A DNA stretch of 64,000 bases from Phaeobacter porticola (GTDB lineage Bacteria > Pseudomonadota > Alphaproteobacteria > Rhodobacterales > Rhodobacteraceae), in contig NZ_CP016368.1 of NCBI RefSeq assembly GCF_001888185.1, positions 1 through 64,000 on the forward strand, written 5' to 3'. This document shows, piece after piece, positions 55,290-63,674 of the stretch. The notes under the pieces are model-generated. The model saw only the letters and a program-made list of their open reading frames with translations, had not been told where the DNA came from and searched no databases. A program made the translations under genes and the position numbers. Positions within the stretch are counted from its first letter, which is position 1; every line of letters begins with the position of its first letter.

Positions 55290-55562
55290 TCATAGACCAA
55301 GCTTGCGACGCTCTTTCTTGTTGTAGAAGGCTTTGATACCTTCCTCGCGGACGAGTTCCTCAAAGGCGCGCCAGGCGAGGACGTCGCCGAAAAAGGGTGG
55401 ATTGTCCGACACGGTCAACGTTCCGAACTGGTTCTCTACGGACAGGATCCAGCCGGGATGGATGCTGGTCTTATATATCTCGACATCGAAATGATGCCCG
55501 TCGATGACAACGGATTGCGTGTAATCGGAGAAGATGATCTCTGGGTCGTCGTCAGTATCCAT
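55290..55562 (-). CDS. 90-residue hypothetical protein inside the ISNCY element
   Basis: Not recognised. Acidic N-terminus (DTDDDPEIIFSDYTQ), then a beta-strand-like pattern (VVIDGHHFDVEIYKTS, WILSVENQFGTLTV) and a helical, basic end (NKKERRKLGL). It lies 15 bases downstream of the transposase stop in the same direction and between the terminal repeats, so it may be a passenger or accessory gene of the element. The upstream ribosome site is weak. It could be an uncharacterised regulator or immunity-type gene; nothing in the sequence decides. Confidence 0.55.
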   Translation of the reverse strand: MDTDDDPEIIFSDYTQSVVIDGHHFDVEIYKTSIHPGWILSVENQFGTLTVSDNPPFFGDVLAWRAFEELVREEGIKAFYNKKERRKLGL

Positions 55563-55577
55563 GCCGCAAACCTGGGC

Positions 55578-56880
55578 CTATTCCGCCGCCTGTACAATCG
55601 TCTTTTTGGCACGTGCGCTGGAAGGTCTGCCGGGACGTTTGCCATTTGGCTTATACCCCATCTTCTCAGAATTTGTTCTGACTGGATATTTTGGCGGGGC
55701 CTTATCTTGCATGTCTTTGATGTGCTCGAGCACGGCACCCAAGCGCTTGTTGTCGGTGATGGCGGCATGAGTGACCCGTTGGTCCATGTCGAAGATCTTG
55801 TAGGGCAGGGATCGGCCTTTTGAGCGCACCTCAAACCGGCCGTCGACAAAGGCGTAGGTGTCTACGTATTTGCCCACAAGGCCGCGCGTCACATCACTTT
55901 CTTCCAGCATGATCCGCTTGCGGTCATAAGAAAACGTCAACTGCTTACCGACGTACCTGTTCTCGCGCCAACACAGCACTTCATCCAGCCGGTCCGGCTC
56001 GACGTTGAGCGCGCGGTGCAGGTTGTCAGGCTTGGCCGGCGATTTGGCGAACTGGGTGTTGTAACGGCCCTTGAAGCCTTGCAGATAGGCGTTTCCAGCT
56101 TCCAAATCCGAAATATCAGCCAGCCGCAGTTCTTTCACGAGCCGATCTTGCAAGGTCCGGTTGGCGCGCTCAACGCGCCCCTTGGCCTGACTTGAATTGG
56201 CGCACAAGATCTCGACGTTCAACTGATTCAAAGCACGTCCAAACTGGGTCATACCCGCGCCAGCCTTGGCGTCTTCCTTGGCCACGCGGAACACTGTGTG
56301 TTTGTCGCTGTAGAATGCAACGGGGCGTCCGTGTTCGAGCAAATAGCTTTCCAGTGCTTCGAAACCGAAGCTCCATCAAGGTACTGGTGGCATCATCAAT
56401 GAAGACGAGCAGGGTGCAGGGACCTGCGCGATCTTCAAACCAACGATGGTCTGACCCATCGATCTGGATCAGCTCGCCGAAACATTCTCGGCGTAGACGC
56501 GGCTGGTGGAACTGGCGGCGCTGCTTGCGCGAAAGCCAGATGCCATCTTCAACCATCCACTTCCGAAGCGTCTCGCGAGAGACTTTGAAGCCATGATGTT
56601 CGGCCAGCATCTCGGCCGCCAGGGTCGGCCCGAAATCCGGATACTGTTCCTTGATCAGGCCCAACGCATAGTCGCGTTTGGCTTTGTGGATCTGATTGTT
56701 TGGAATTTTGCCGCGCGATTTGTGCCGGATCGCGGCTGCGCCATCCTGACGGTATCGCTTGAGCAGCCGGAAAACCTGACGACGTGTCAGGTCCAGCATG
56801 TTCGCCGCATTGTCGACGCTCAGCCGGCCATCATCGACCTGCGCCAAAACTTCCACGCGGTTCAACTCGCGCTCGCTCAT
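55578..56880 (-). pseudogene. ISNCY-family transposase, internally deleted
   Basis: N-terminal helix-turn-helix (MSERELNRVEVLAQVDDGRL, then LTRRQVFRLLKRY) and the integrase core QIDGSDHRWFEDR with its first catalytic Asp, then LVFIDDATSTLMELRF. At about 56356-56366 the frame breaks: residues corresponding to a VSTESTFSYF-like stretch are missing and the following FEALESYLLEHGRPVAFYSDKH continues in another frame. The break lies at a short TTCGAA repeat, suggesting a slippage or recombination deletion of about 30 bases. The second half (AKGRVERANRTLQDRLVKELR) is intact. The gene is probably non-functional, unless programmed frameshifting is invoked. Confidence 0.85.
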
Positions 56881-57057
56881 CACCACCCATCCCATGTCCG
56901 CTCATCCTCACATCGTTTTACGAGGAGAGTGACACTTCTGCTTTGCTCATGGGTGACATTATCGCTTTGCGCGTACAGAAAATAGCCTATTAATCTATCT
57001 TATGTTAAATAATTGACCTGAGCAGGCACTCTGCAGTGGCCAAGGCAGCAGGCAAAT

Positions 57058-57092
57058 ACACCAAAGACCGCACATCAAGCGGCCTTTGGTGT
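57058..57092 (-). terminator. Terminator-like hairpin after the pyruvyltransferase gene
   Basis: ACACCAAAGACCGC / GCGGCCTTTGGTGT with one mismatch and a seven-base loop. It lies 20 bases beyond the stop of the gene at 57113. Confidence 0.7.
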
Positions 57093-57112
57093 CTGTCACC
57101 ACATGTCGCGGA

Positions 57113-59122
57113 TCACTCCGCCGGGGTTTTCTGCGTGATCAGTTCACCCAGCACCTGCTCCAGCGCCGCCGCGTCGCCACCGCGCAGGCAGGTCAGCGCG
57201 GTTCGTGGCAGGCAGCGTTTGGCGCGCAGCAACGGGGTCACCGGACGCTTGCTGTCATGGGACAATTCCGCACTGATCAGCCGCGCGCCCAGGGCATCGC
57301 GCAACCGCGCCACATGGGCCAGGTCCAACGGATGGTCGCCATGGATCGCATAGATCCGGGCGGCCGTGTCACAGCCCGCACAGCCATCGCGGTAGGCGCC
57401 GCTCCAGTCCAGCTTGCGCGCGGCCGGAAAACGGATCTCGCCGGGGATCAGATCCTCGGCCAGGGTGGTGATCGGCTGCAACGCCACCACGTTTTCCGCG
57501 CCGATCAGGTCGGCAAAAGCCATGGCGCCAAAGGCCCCCATGCCGGAGCCCAGCACATGCACCTTGTCAAACCCAGCCATCCAGGCGCGGGTGTCCGGTG
57601 CCTGGAAATACTGTTCCAGATCCAGCGGACGGTACCAGTTCTGCTGATGCGGCAAGACCGACAGCACCGCATAGCCGGCTTTGATCAGGAAACGCTCGCC
57701 AAAGCCCGGACGCAAGGGATCCTTGCGGTCCAGCGCCTGACCTGCCCCTTCAAAGGTGACCACCAGCTCGCGCGCGCCCTCCGGGTGCAGCCGCCGCATG
57801 GCATAAGACGGGGTCAGCGTGGTGGTGGGCCACAGCCCCTCCGGCAGCACCTCGTCCGGGGCCTGCGGGCTGCGGATCGCGCCCAGATGGCCTTGCCGGT
57901 CCACCGCAGGCACCGGCTGCGGCTCGTCGGGCACGATGGTGTCGACCTCCAGCCCGTGTGCGGCCAGTGCCGCCACATATTCGGCGTGGCGCTGGCGATA
58001 GGTCGCCTTCATCGTGTCCAGCATCTCGGGCGACAGATATTCATCCAGCACCGCCTTCAGCCCCTTGCGCATGAATTTCTGCGTGTTCAGCGCCGGCAGG
58101 CCGAAATGTTCGGTCAGCTCGGCCACCCGGTTGTCATGCTTGAGGAAAATCGCCGGCTGGCCCGCCTGCAGGGCCGCAACCCCGCCGTGGAAGCGGTCGC
58201 CGATATAGACATCATGCAACATCGCCGCCTGCCGCCAGGCGCCAGCTTCGGAGAAGTAATAATAGCGGTTGAAATCGACCTTATGGCCGCATTTGCGGCT
58301 CAGCCAGCGGTTCAGCTCTTCCGGCTGGGCAATGTTATTGCCCTCATTATAGCCAAAGCGGTCCTTGATGAATTTGCCATAGCCAAAGATCTCATCCTGG
58401 AACACATAAGAGGCGTCGATCTTGTCGAACGCCTTGGCCAGTTCGGTGCCGCGTTCGACAATCGCCCCCTCCCGCATGGAGAAATGGCCAGCGGTCATCA
58501 CATTGGCCTGCCGTCCCTTGGCCTGGGCCGCGGTGCCGTCGATGGCCAGGATCGACTGCGGATAGACATAGAGACTGGGACAGCCCAGCACGGTGGTGTT
58601 TTCCAGCCCGTTCTGCGCCAGCCACTCTGCCGTCTGGGTGCCGCGCACCCCAAACAGGTTGGCCCGTTCATTGAGCAGCGCCAGAAGATCGCGGTTGCCC
58701 GGCATCAGGTCCGTGAAGGCATGGCTGCCCTGCATCCCGGCGCCCAGCACCACAAAAGGCACCCGCCCATCCAGCGCCTCAAGCGCAGAAAACAGCCGAA
58801 TGCCATCGTGGTTGGGGCGAATGAAATTGGCCAGCGACACCACGATCATGTCGAAATGCTCGGCGATGGTCTCGGCATAGCCCTCACCGAGGTTCTTCTG
58901 CAGATTGGCGATATTGCCCACCGCCGACCCATCCGGGTCCTTGCGCAGGCTGCGGGCCGGGGCTTCGGCGTGGATGATATTTCCGCGATTCCCGGTCAGC
59001 TTATGCGCCGGTTTCAGACCGAACAACGTGTCCGTCACCGTCGGCGGCACCCCCAGGATACTGGACAGCGCCGGATCCGGACGGTGGACCGAAAGCACAG
59101 GAGCATGGAAAAGGATTCTCAT
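57113..59122 (-). CDS. Polysaccharide pyruvyltransferase-like protein fused to an alpha/beta-hydrolase-like domain
   Basis: 669 residues in two parts. Residues 1-390 match the polysaccharide pyruvyl transferase family: FDMIVVSLANFIRP, VVLGAGMQGSHAF and, near 300, YIGDRFHGGVAALQAGQPAI. Such enzymes add 4,6-ketal pyruvate to sugars. Residues about 430-669 look like an alpha/beta-hydrolase: the nucleophile elbow position is HVLGSGMGAFGA (525-529), where Gly replaces the expected Ser. HGDHPLD and LSHDSKRP could provide Asp and His. If the alignment is right the hydrolase half is catalytically dead and may bind ligand. ATG at 59120-59122 follows GGTGATAT. Divergent from a GT4 gene. Confidence 0.8.
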   Translation of the reverse strand: MRILFHAPVLSVHRPDPALSSILGVPPTVTDTLFGLKPAHKLTGNRGNIIHAEAPARSLRKDPDGSAVGNIANLQKNLGEGYAETIAEHFDMIVVSLANFIRPNHDGIRLFSALEALDGRVPFVVLGAGMQGSHAFTDLMPGNRDLLALLNERANLFGVRGTQTAEWLAQNGLENTTVLGCPSLYVYPQSILAIDGTAAQAKGRQANVMTAGHFSMREGAIVERGTELAKAFDKIDASYVFQDEIFGYGKFIKDRFGYNEGNNIAQPEELNRWLSRKCGHKVDFNRYYYFSEAGAWRQAAMLHDVYIGDRFHGGVAALQAGQPAIFLKHDNRVAELTEHFGLPALNTQKFMRKGLKAVLDEYLSPEMLDTMKATYRQRHAEYVAALAAHGLEVDTIVPDEPQPVPAVDRQGHLGAIRSPQAPDEVLPEGLWPTTTLTPSYAMRRLHPEGARELVVTFEGAGQALDRKDPLRPGFGERFLIKAGYAVLSVLPHQQNWYRPLDLEQYFQAPDTRAWMAGFDKVHVLGSGMGAFGAMAFADLIGAENVVALQPITTLAEDLIPGEIRFPAARKLDWSGAYRDGCAGCDTAARIYAIHGDHPLDLAHVARLRDALGARLISAELSHDSKRPVTPLLRAKRCLPRTALTCLRGGDAAALEQVLGELITQKTPAE

Positions 59123-59383
59123 ATATCACCAGATGTTACTCGCCATAGCCTCCGCAAACGGATGGTATGGCCTATTGAAAATAGGGGGTCGGCAACCGCG
59201 CTTTTGCGCCTCCGGCAGCCGCAGCCCCCGGGATTGCTGCGTTGCGCGCATGTTAGCGCCGTGACCTCTGGGAACAAGCCCGGAAAGATCCGGCCCGCCC
59301 TTGCAGGTGAAACCCTGCCCAAGCCTGCGCCTGCCGCTTTTCAAAGGGTTGCGCCTGCGGCGCTCTCGCGGCATGGATAGGAT
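59123..59383. promoter_or_regulatory. Divergent control region of the pyruvyltransferase and GT4 genes
   Basis: 261 bases between divergent starts. The part next to 59123 is AT-rich (CATATATCACCAGATG). No clear operator seen. Confidence 0.4.
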
Positions 59384-60628
59384 ATGAAATTTCTCTTTGT
59401 GCACCAGAACATGCCCGGCCAGTACCGGGAGATGATCCAGTGGCTGGCCGATCAGGGCGAGCATGAGATCGTGTTTTTGACCCAGCGAAACGATGTGAAG
59501 CTGCCCGGCGTCTCCACCGCGACCTACAAAAGCCATCACCAGCCCGCTGCCGATGCCTATGGGCTGTCCAAGGATTGGGAGGCGGCGGCCGGCAATGGCA
59601 TTGGCGCCGCCCTCGCCGCGCGCCAGCTGGAGGCCAGAGATGGTTTCAAGCCCGATATCATCATCGGTCATACCGGCTGGGGGGAGCTGACCTTTATGAA
59701 AGAGGTCTGGCCGGATGTGCCGATTATTGGCTTCTTTGAATATTTCTACCGCACCACTGGCGGGCTGGTGGGCTTTGACCCGGAAAATCCCCCCGGCGAA
59801 CACGCAGGGTTCTTTGCCCATGCCCGCAACACCGTGCCCTTTGCCAATATTGATGTGGTCGATCTGGGCCACAGCCCGACCTATTGGCAGCGCGACCGCT
59901 TTCCCAAAAGCTTTCACGACAAGATCTACGTCAGCCATGACGGCATCCGCACCGACCGGCTGCAGCCGGATGCCAAGGCCAACATCGGTCTTGGCCGTCT
60001 GCCCAAGCCGCTCAGCCGCGACGATGAGGTGATCACCTATATCGCCCGCAATATGGAACGCGCCCGTGGTTTTCACGTGATGATGCGCGCCCTGCCCAAG
60101 ATCCTGTCGGAACGCCCCAATGCGCGGATCCTGATGATCGGCGGTAATGAGACCTCATATGGGCGCGAAAGCACCCATCCCGCAGGTCTGCGCGGCGAGA
60201 TGGAGGATGAGCTGGGCGACAGCGTCGACTGGAGCCGGGTGCATTTCCTCGGCCGGGTGCCTTACGGTGATCTGTGCAAGATCATCCGCATCAGCCGCTG
60301 TCATATCTATCTGACCATGCCTTTTGTGCTGAGCTGGTCGTTGCTGGAATCGATGTCCATGCAGGCCACGGTGGTCGCGGCTGATGTGGAACCGGTGCGC
60401 GAGGCAGTGACCCATAATGAGACCGGCATGCTGGTGGATTTCTTTGATCCCGACGCGCTGGCCAATCAGGTGGTGGATGTGCTGGCCAATCCCGGCGCCT
60501 ATGCCCATCTGGGCCCCAATGCCCGCGCCCATGTGGTGGAAACCTATGATTTCCTGACCCGCTGCATGCCCGAGCACGCTCGCCAGATCAACGCGCTCTT
60601 GCCCGCCAGCAAGCAGCTGAAGATCTGA
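59384..60628 (+). CDS. GT4-type glycosyltransferase
   Basis: 414 residues. The N-terminal FVHQNMPGQYREMIQWLA and HTGWGELTFMKEVWP pattern fits the Glyco_trans_4_3 family, and the C-terminal GT1-like part has VHFLGRVPYGDLCKIIR, TMPFVLSWSLLESMSM and the late VAADVEPVREAV donor-site stretch. Retaining mechanism, GT-B fold. ATG 59384 follows GGATAGGAT. It shares a 261-base divergent control region with the pyruvyltransferase-like gene, and probably acts in the same pathway. Donor and acceptor are unknown. Confidence 0.88.
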   Translation: MKFLFVHQNMPGQYREMIQWLADQGEHEIVFLTQRNDVKLPGVSTATYKSHHQPAADAYGLSKDWEAAAGNGIGAALAARQLEARDGFKPDIIIGHTGWGELTFMKEVWPDVPIIGFFEYFYRTTGGLVGFDPENPPGEHAGFFAHARNTVPFANIDVVDLGHSPTYWQRDRFPKSFHDKIYVSHDGIRTDRLQPDAKANIGLGRLPKPLSRDDEVITYIARNMERARGFHVMMRALPKILSERPNARILMIGGNETSYGRESTHPAGLRGEMEDELGDSVDWSRVHFLGRVPYGDLCKIIRISRCHIYLTMPFVLSWSLLESMSMQATVVAADVEPVREAVTHNETGMLVDFFDPDALANQVVDVLANPGAYAHLGPNARAHVVETYDFLTRCMPEHARQINALLPASKQLKI

Positions 60629-60747
60629 CCCCTCACAACAGAGAATACCGGTCACGGGATGATCTGCGTCGACCAGACGCCCAGCCCCCCAGCATGAGCC
60701 CATGGCCGACGCAGTCCCGACCTGCCCAGTCCCAGCACCTTGCGGGA

Positions 60748-61566
60748 TCAGGACAGGAATTGCTCCGACGCCCAGATCGCCGCCTGAGTGCGGTTCTTGG
60801 CCCCGACCTTGCGAAAACAGGTGCGCAGATGCACCTTGACCGTGGCCTCACAGATGCCCAGCTCATTGGCGATGGATTTATTGGTCGCCCCATCGATCAG
60901 CTTGGTCAGGATCAGCCATTCGCGCATCGACAGCCCGTGTTCCGCCGCCGAAGGAGGCATCGCCCGCAGGCTGCGCTCATTTGGACTATCCAGGCTTGGC
61001 GCTTGGCTCAGGACCGCTTCCGAAGACCTGGACGCAATCCCCTTGTTAGAGCCTGAATTAGATATATTGCCGTTGATTTGATACCCCGAATCTGTCGCCT
61101 GGCTCTCTCCAGTTCTGCCCTCTCCAGTTCTGCCCTGTCTGGCGGGCTGGTCACGGCCAGAGACGGTCACATCCGCCGCGCGCAAGGCCGCCGATATATC
61201 CGATGGCACAATCCGATAGCCACTTTGTACCACCCGCAGGGCCGCAATCAGCGCATCCGCGGATTTGCGTTGCGGGATGACCGCTTCGGCGTAGGCGCTC
61301 AGCGCGTTTTGCATGCTGGTGGAACATTCACGTCCCATGATCAGGATCAACAGGGAGGCGTCATTGCCCTCTTTGAACTGGCGCAATTCCTCCACCAGCT
61401 CCGGTCCCGTTTCATGGCTGTAATACAGAACCAGATCGTCCAGCCCCAGGCCTGACAGCGCCGAAAGCTCGTCGCAGCAGGTGCCGATCTGGTAGTTGTT
61501 GCTCTGACAAATCGCCAGAAACATGTCGCGCAACAAGCGACTTTCGCCCACAATATGCACAGGCAT
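60748..61566 (-). CDS. LuxR-type regulator, CsgD/VpsT-like
   Basis: 272 residues. The C-terminal helix-turn-helix (LSMREWLILTKLIDGATNK, then SIANELGICEATVKVHL and KVGAKNRTQAAIWA) is close to CsgD and VpsT, the curli and biofilm matrix regulators that also end in KNRTQAVSWA. The N-terminal part (1-125) looks like a degenerate receiver; the phospho-acceptor region is not convincing. A Ser/Gly/Asn-rich linker (about 135-205) makes it longer than CsgD (216) or VpsT (224), and holds a 15-bp duplication. An inverted repeat lies 27 bases upstream of the start, suggesting autoregulation. It is a good candidate for controlling this polysaccharide plasmid. Confidence 0.85.
   Translation of the reverse strand: MPVHIVGESRLLRDMFLAICQSNNYQIGTCCDELSALSGLGLDDLVLYYSHETGPELVEELRQFKEGNDASLLILIMGRECSTSMQNALSAYAEAVIPQRKSADALIAALRVVQSGYRIVPSDISAALRAADVTVSGRDQPARQGRTGEGRTGESQATDSGYQINGNISNSGSNKGIASRSSEAVLSQAPSLDSPNERSLRAMPPSAAEHGLSMREWLILTKLIDGATNKSIANELGICEATVKVHLRTCFRKVGAKNRTQAAIWASEQFLS
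61106..61135 (-). repeat. Perfect 15-bp tandem duplication in the LuxR linker
   Basis: TCTCCAGTTCTGCCC occurs twice in tandem, encoding GRTGE twice in the linker. Confidence 0.9.
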
Positions 61567-62495
61567 GATATACCCCCATACTCTTAAAAAAGCTGATCAA
61601 TACACGATCAGATCGTCTTAACGGATGACCACCAAAACAAAATGGCACCAGGTGTATGGCGGATTTGGAACGTCCCGCCCTACCCTTCACGACATCACTG
61701 CAACCCCCGTCACAGATGGCACCGCAGTCTTGTTTTTCTTACCTCTCTCCTGTCCTTCTGGTCAGATGATGGTCGTTAAACGACCCAGCCACCAATCCTG
61801 TGGCCATCGGTCTTCTGCCCGACCGTTCTATCAAAATCATTGGCCCAAATGTCTTGGACCCCTACCTCAGAAATTGCAGCCTAGTGTGGCGCTGCACCGA
61901 TGTACGGTCCTGAGAAAATAACCCGAATCTCTATGGTTTTGTTAAAAAACTTACCTCTTGTCGTCATGTTGGCGCCATCAGGATCTCAGCCTAAAGCGTT
62001 GTTTTTCAAATATGCTTTTGATTTATCAACAAGAATATCCTCAGAGAGGCGTTACCCGGATATGTGGATAATTCTTAATCATGAGGCTCTTTTGATAGGT
62101 TAAATCAACTTCCACGTGTTTTTTTCTTGCGTGCCTTCTCGTCAAAGATAGAATCATCCTTCATTTGTCGGGGTTTCCTCCGGCGCCCTACCCCCTCTGA
62201 GGTAGACGCCTGCGCCCGGATACAGCCGCAGGCGAAACCTCGCCGATGTGTAACCTTATGAAATAAAACTGTTTTCATAAATCCCTTTCGACGCCGCCTT
62301 GTGGGCTCGCTGCGAGACACACCTATATATTGATTAAAACACAATGACCTGTGGATTCACGCCGGGGTTGATCACACCTAGTGGCCCCAGCCCCCCAAAC
62401 CACCCCGTCCGAAGGCGTACGCCCTCTGCGCAATTTGACGGCGGCGGCGATATGCTAGGCTTGTTCATATTCGTTTTGATATGCCGGGGGGCAAT
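61567..62495. other. Large divergent control region between two LuxR-type genes
   Basis: About 930 bases, the longest gap in the window, AT-richer than the plasmid average, particularly 61900-62110. No frame has a good ribosome site and recognised product. It includes the operator-like dyad at 61593-61611. It probably holds promoters for both regulators and may hold a small RNA, which I cannot confirm. Confidence 0.45.
61593..61611. promoter_or_regulatory. Inverted repeat upstream of the CsgD-like gene
   Basis: CTGATC-AATACAC-GATCAG, a 19-bp dyad 27 bases before the start codon of the regulator gene. A plausible operator for autoregulation or for the divergent regulator. Confidence 0.5.
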
Positions 62496-63674
62496 ATGAA
62501 TGTGTTCGGGGGCACCGTGATCCACACGGGCGAGATCGCTTTTGCGCGATCATTTCAAAGACAAGTTTCATCCATCACCACCACTGCCATAGCTGAAATC
62601 GACTGTATCGGACCCGCGTCTGCCGGACCAAGCCGTTTGCTGGTGACCACCTGCGAGACGGGCTGTGAATCTCAGGCCCGTGAATCTCAGGGCTGTGGAT
62701 CTCAGGCAGGTCTGGTGCAGGGAAGCCGCAGCAAAGGCACGCTGCAGGCCCTGCTGCGCAGCGGATCCCTTTGTCACTGCACGCAGCTGCATGATCCGCA
62801 GGAAAATCCCAACAGCTGGCCCGACTGGCTGGATCCCGCCGCGCTGCGCGCGGATGCATCTGGTCACCGGTCGGGCCGCTGGGTGGTGTTTTCCTGCCGC
62901 TTTGCCGATGGCAGCGAGGACCGGGTTGCGCTGCATCTGGAAGGCAGCCAGCATGATGCCCATTGCATCGAAATCCTGCCTGCGATCTGGCCATTGGCCC
63001 GCGAGGATGCGCTGCGCGAGATGCTGACCAGCACGCCGGAGGCCAGCACCACGCCCGACACCTCCGAGGCGATGCTCTGGACGATTTCCACCAAAAGCGA
63101 CAGCGCGGTTCTGGTGCTGGATGCCTCGGGCCGGTTGCTGGATTGCAATGATGCCGGTTGCGACATGCTTGCGGCTGGCAATCTTTTGCACAACAACGAC
63201 GGCGTGTTGCGCTGTGCCAACAGCAGTGAGACCCGCGCCTTTTATGCGGCAGTGCAAAGCTGCGCCCGCACCTCCGCCGAGCACGCCTCAGAGACCTGTA
63301 CCGGCAGTGCCAATCAAGAGCTGATCCTGTTCCTTCAGGACACCACATCGGGGATGCGGCTGCCGGTCTCGCTGACCTGCTATCTCTGCGCCGACACCCA
63401 CCGGGCGCTGGTGGTGGCGATCCTGCCGCGCCAGCCGGATCAGCAGCGGATCGAAATGCTGGCCCAGAAAATGGGGCTCTCCCCCTGCGAAGCACGGGTG
63501 GCCGCCCTGATCCAGCTGGGGCTGTCCAACCGCGAAGCCGCACATATCGCGGGCATCAAGGAACAGACCTTCAACACCTATGCCAAAAGGGTGCTGTCCA
63601 AGCTTGAGGTCGCCGGGCGCACCGAAATGGCGCAGCGGCTGACCTGGCAATCCTCATTGGGGAGAGCGTCATGA
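62496..63674 (+). CDS. LuxR-type regulator with PAS-like middle domain
   Basis: 392 residues. The C-terminal helix-turn-helix (LSPCEARVAALIQLGLSNREAAHIAGIKEQTFNTYAKRVLSKLEVAG, read in pieces) is a LuxR type. A PAS-like segment is around AVLVLDASGRLLDCNDAGCDML (about 225-246). The N-terminal 150 residues are not recognised and hold three 15-bp repeats (62665-62709). ATG 62496 has GGGGGG five bases upstream and is preferred to ATG 62481. Divergent from the CsgD-like gene. The stop overlaps the next ATG (ATGA at 63671). Confidence 0.83.
   Translation: MNVFGGTVIHTGEIAFARSFQRQVSSITTTAIAEIDCIGPASAGPSRLLVTTCETGCESQARESQGCGSQAGLVQGSRSKGTLQALLRSGSLCHCTQLHDPQENPNSWPDWLDPAALRADASGHRSGRWVVFSCRFADGSEDRVALHLEGSQHDAHCIEILPAIWPLAREDALREMLTSTPEASTTPDTSEAMLWTISTKSDSAVLVLDASGRLLDCNDAGCDMLAAGNLLHNNDGVLRCANSSETRAFYAAVQSCARTSAEHASETCTGSANQELILFLQDTTSGMRLPVSLTCYLCADTHRALVVAILPRQPDQQRIEMLAQKMGLSPCEARVAALIQLGLSNREAAHIAGIKEQTFNTYAKRVLSKLEVAGRTEMAQRLTWQSSLGRAS
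62665..62709 (+). repeat. Three 15-bp in-frame repeats in the LuxR/PAS gene
   Basis: GTGAATCTCAGG-type unit at 62665, 62680 and 62695, encoding a Glu-Ser-Gln/Gly-Ser-Gln motif three times. Confidence 0.8.

Larger units (their letters stand above)
55174..56972. mobile_element. ISNCY-family element with composite terminal repeats
   Basis: A perfect 18-bp inverted repeat GTGACACTTCTGCTTTGC lies at 55193-55210 (inverse) and 56929-56946. Outside each copy a second GTGACATT-like repeat (about 55175-55185 and 56953-56960) makes a double-repeat end. Enclosed are a frameshifted transposase and a 90-residue frame. About 1.8 kb. It directly abuts the IS30 remnant (gap about 40 bases). Confidence 0.75.

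Noticed and set aside
61625-62344. Small frames in the LuxR intergenic region as genes
   Set aside because: Poor ribosome sites, atypical composition, no recognisable product.
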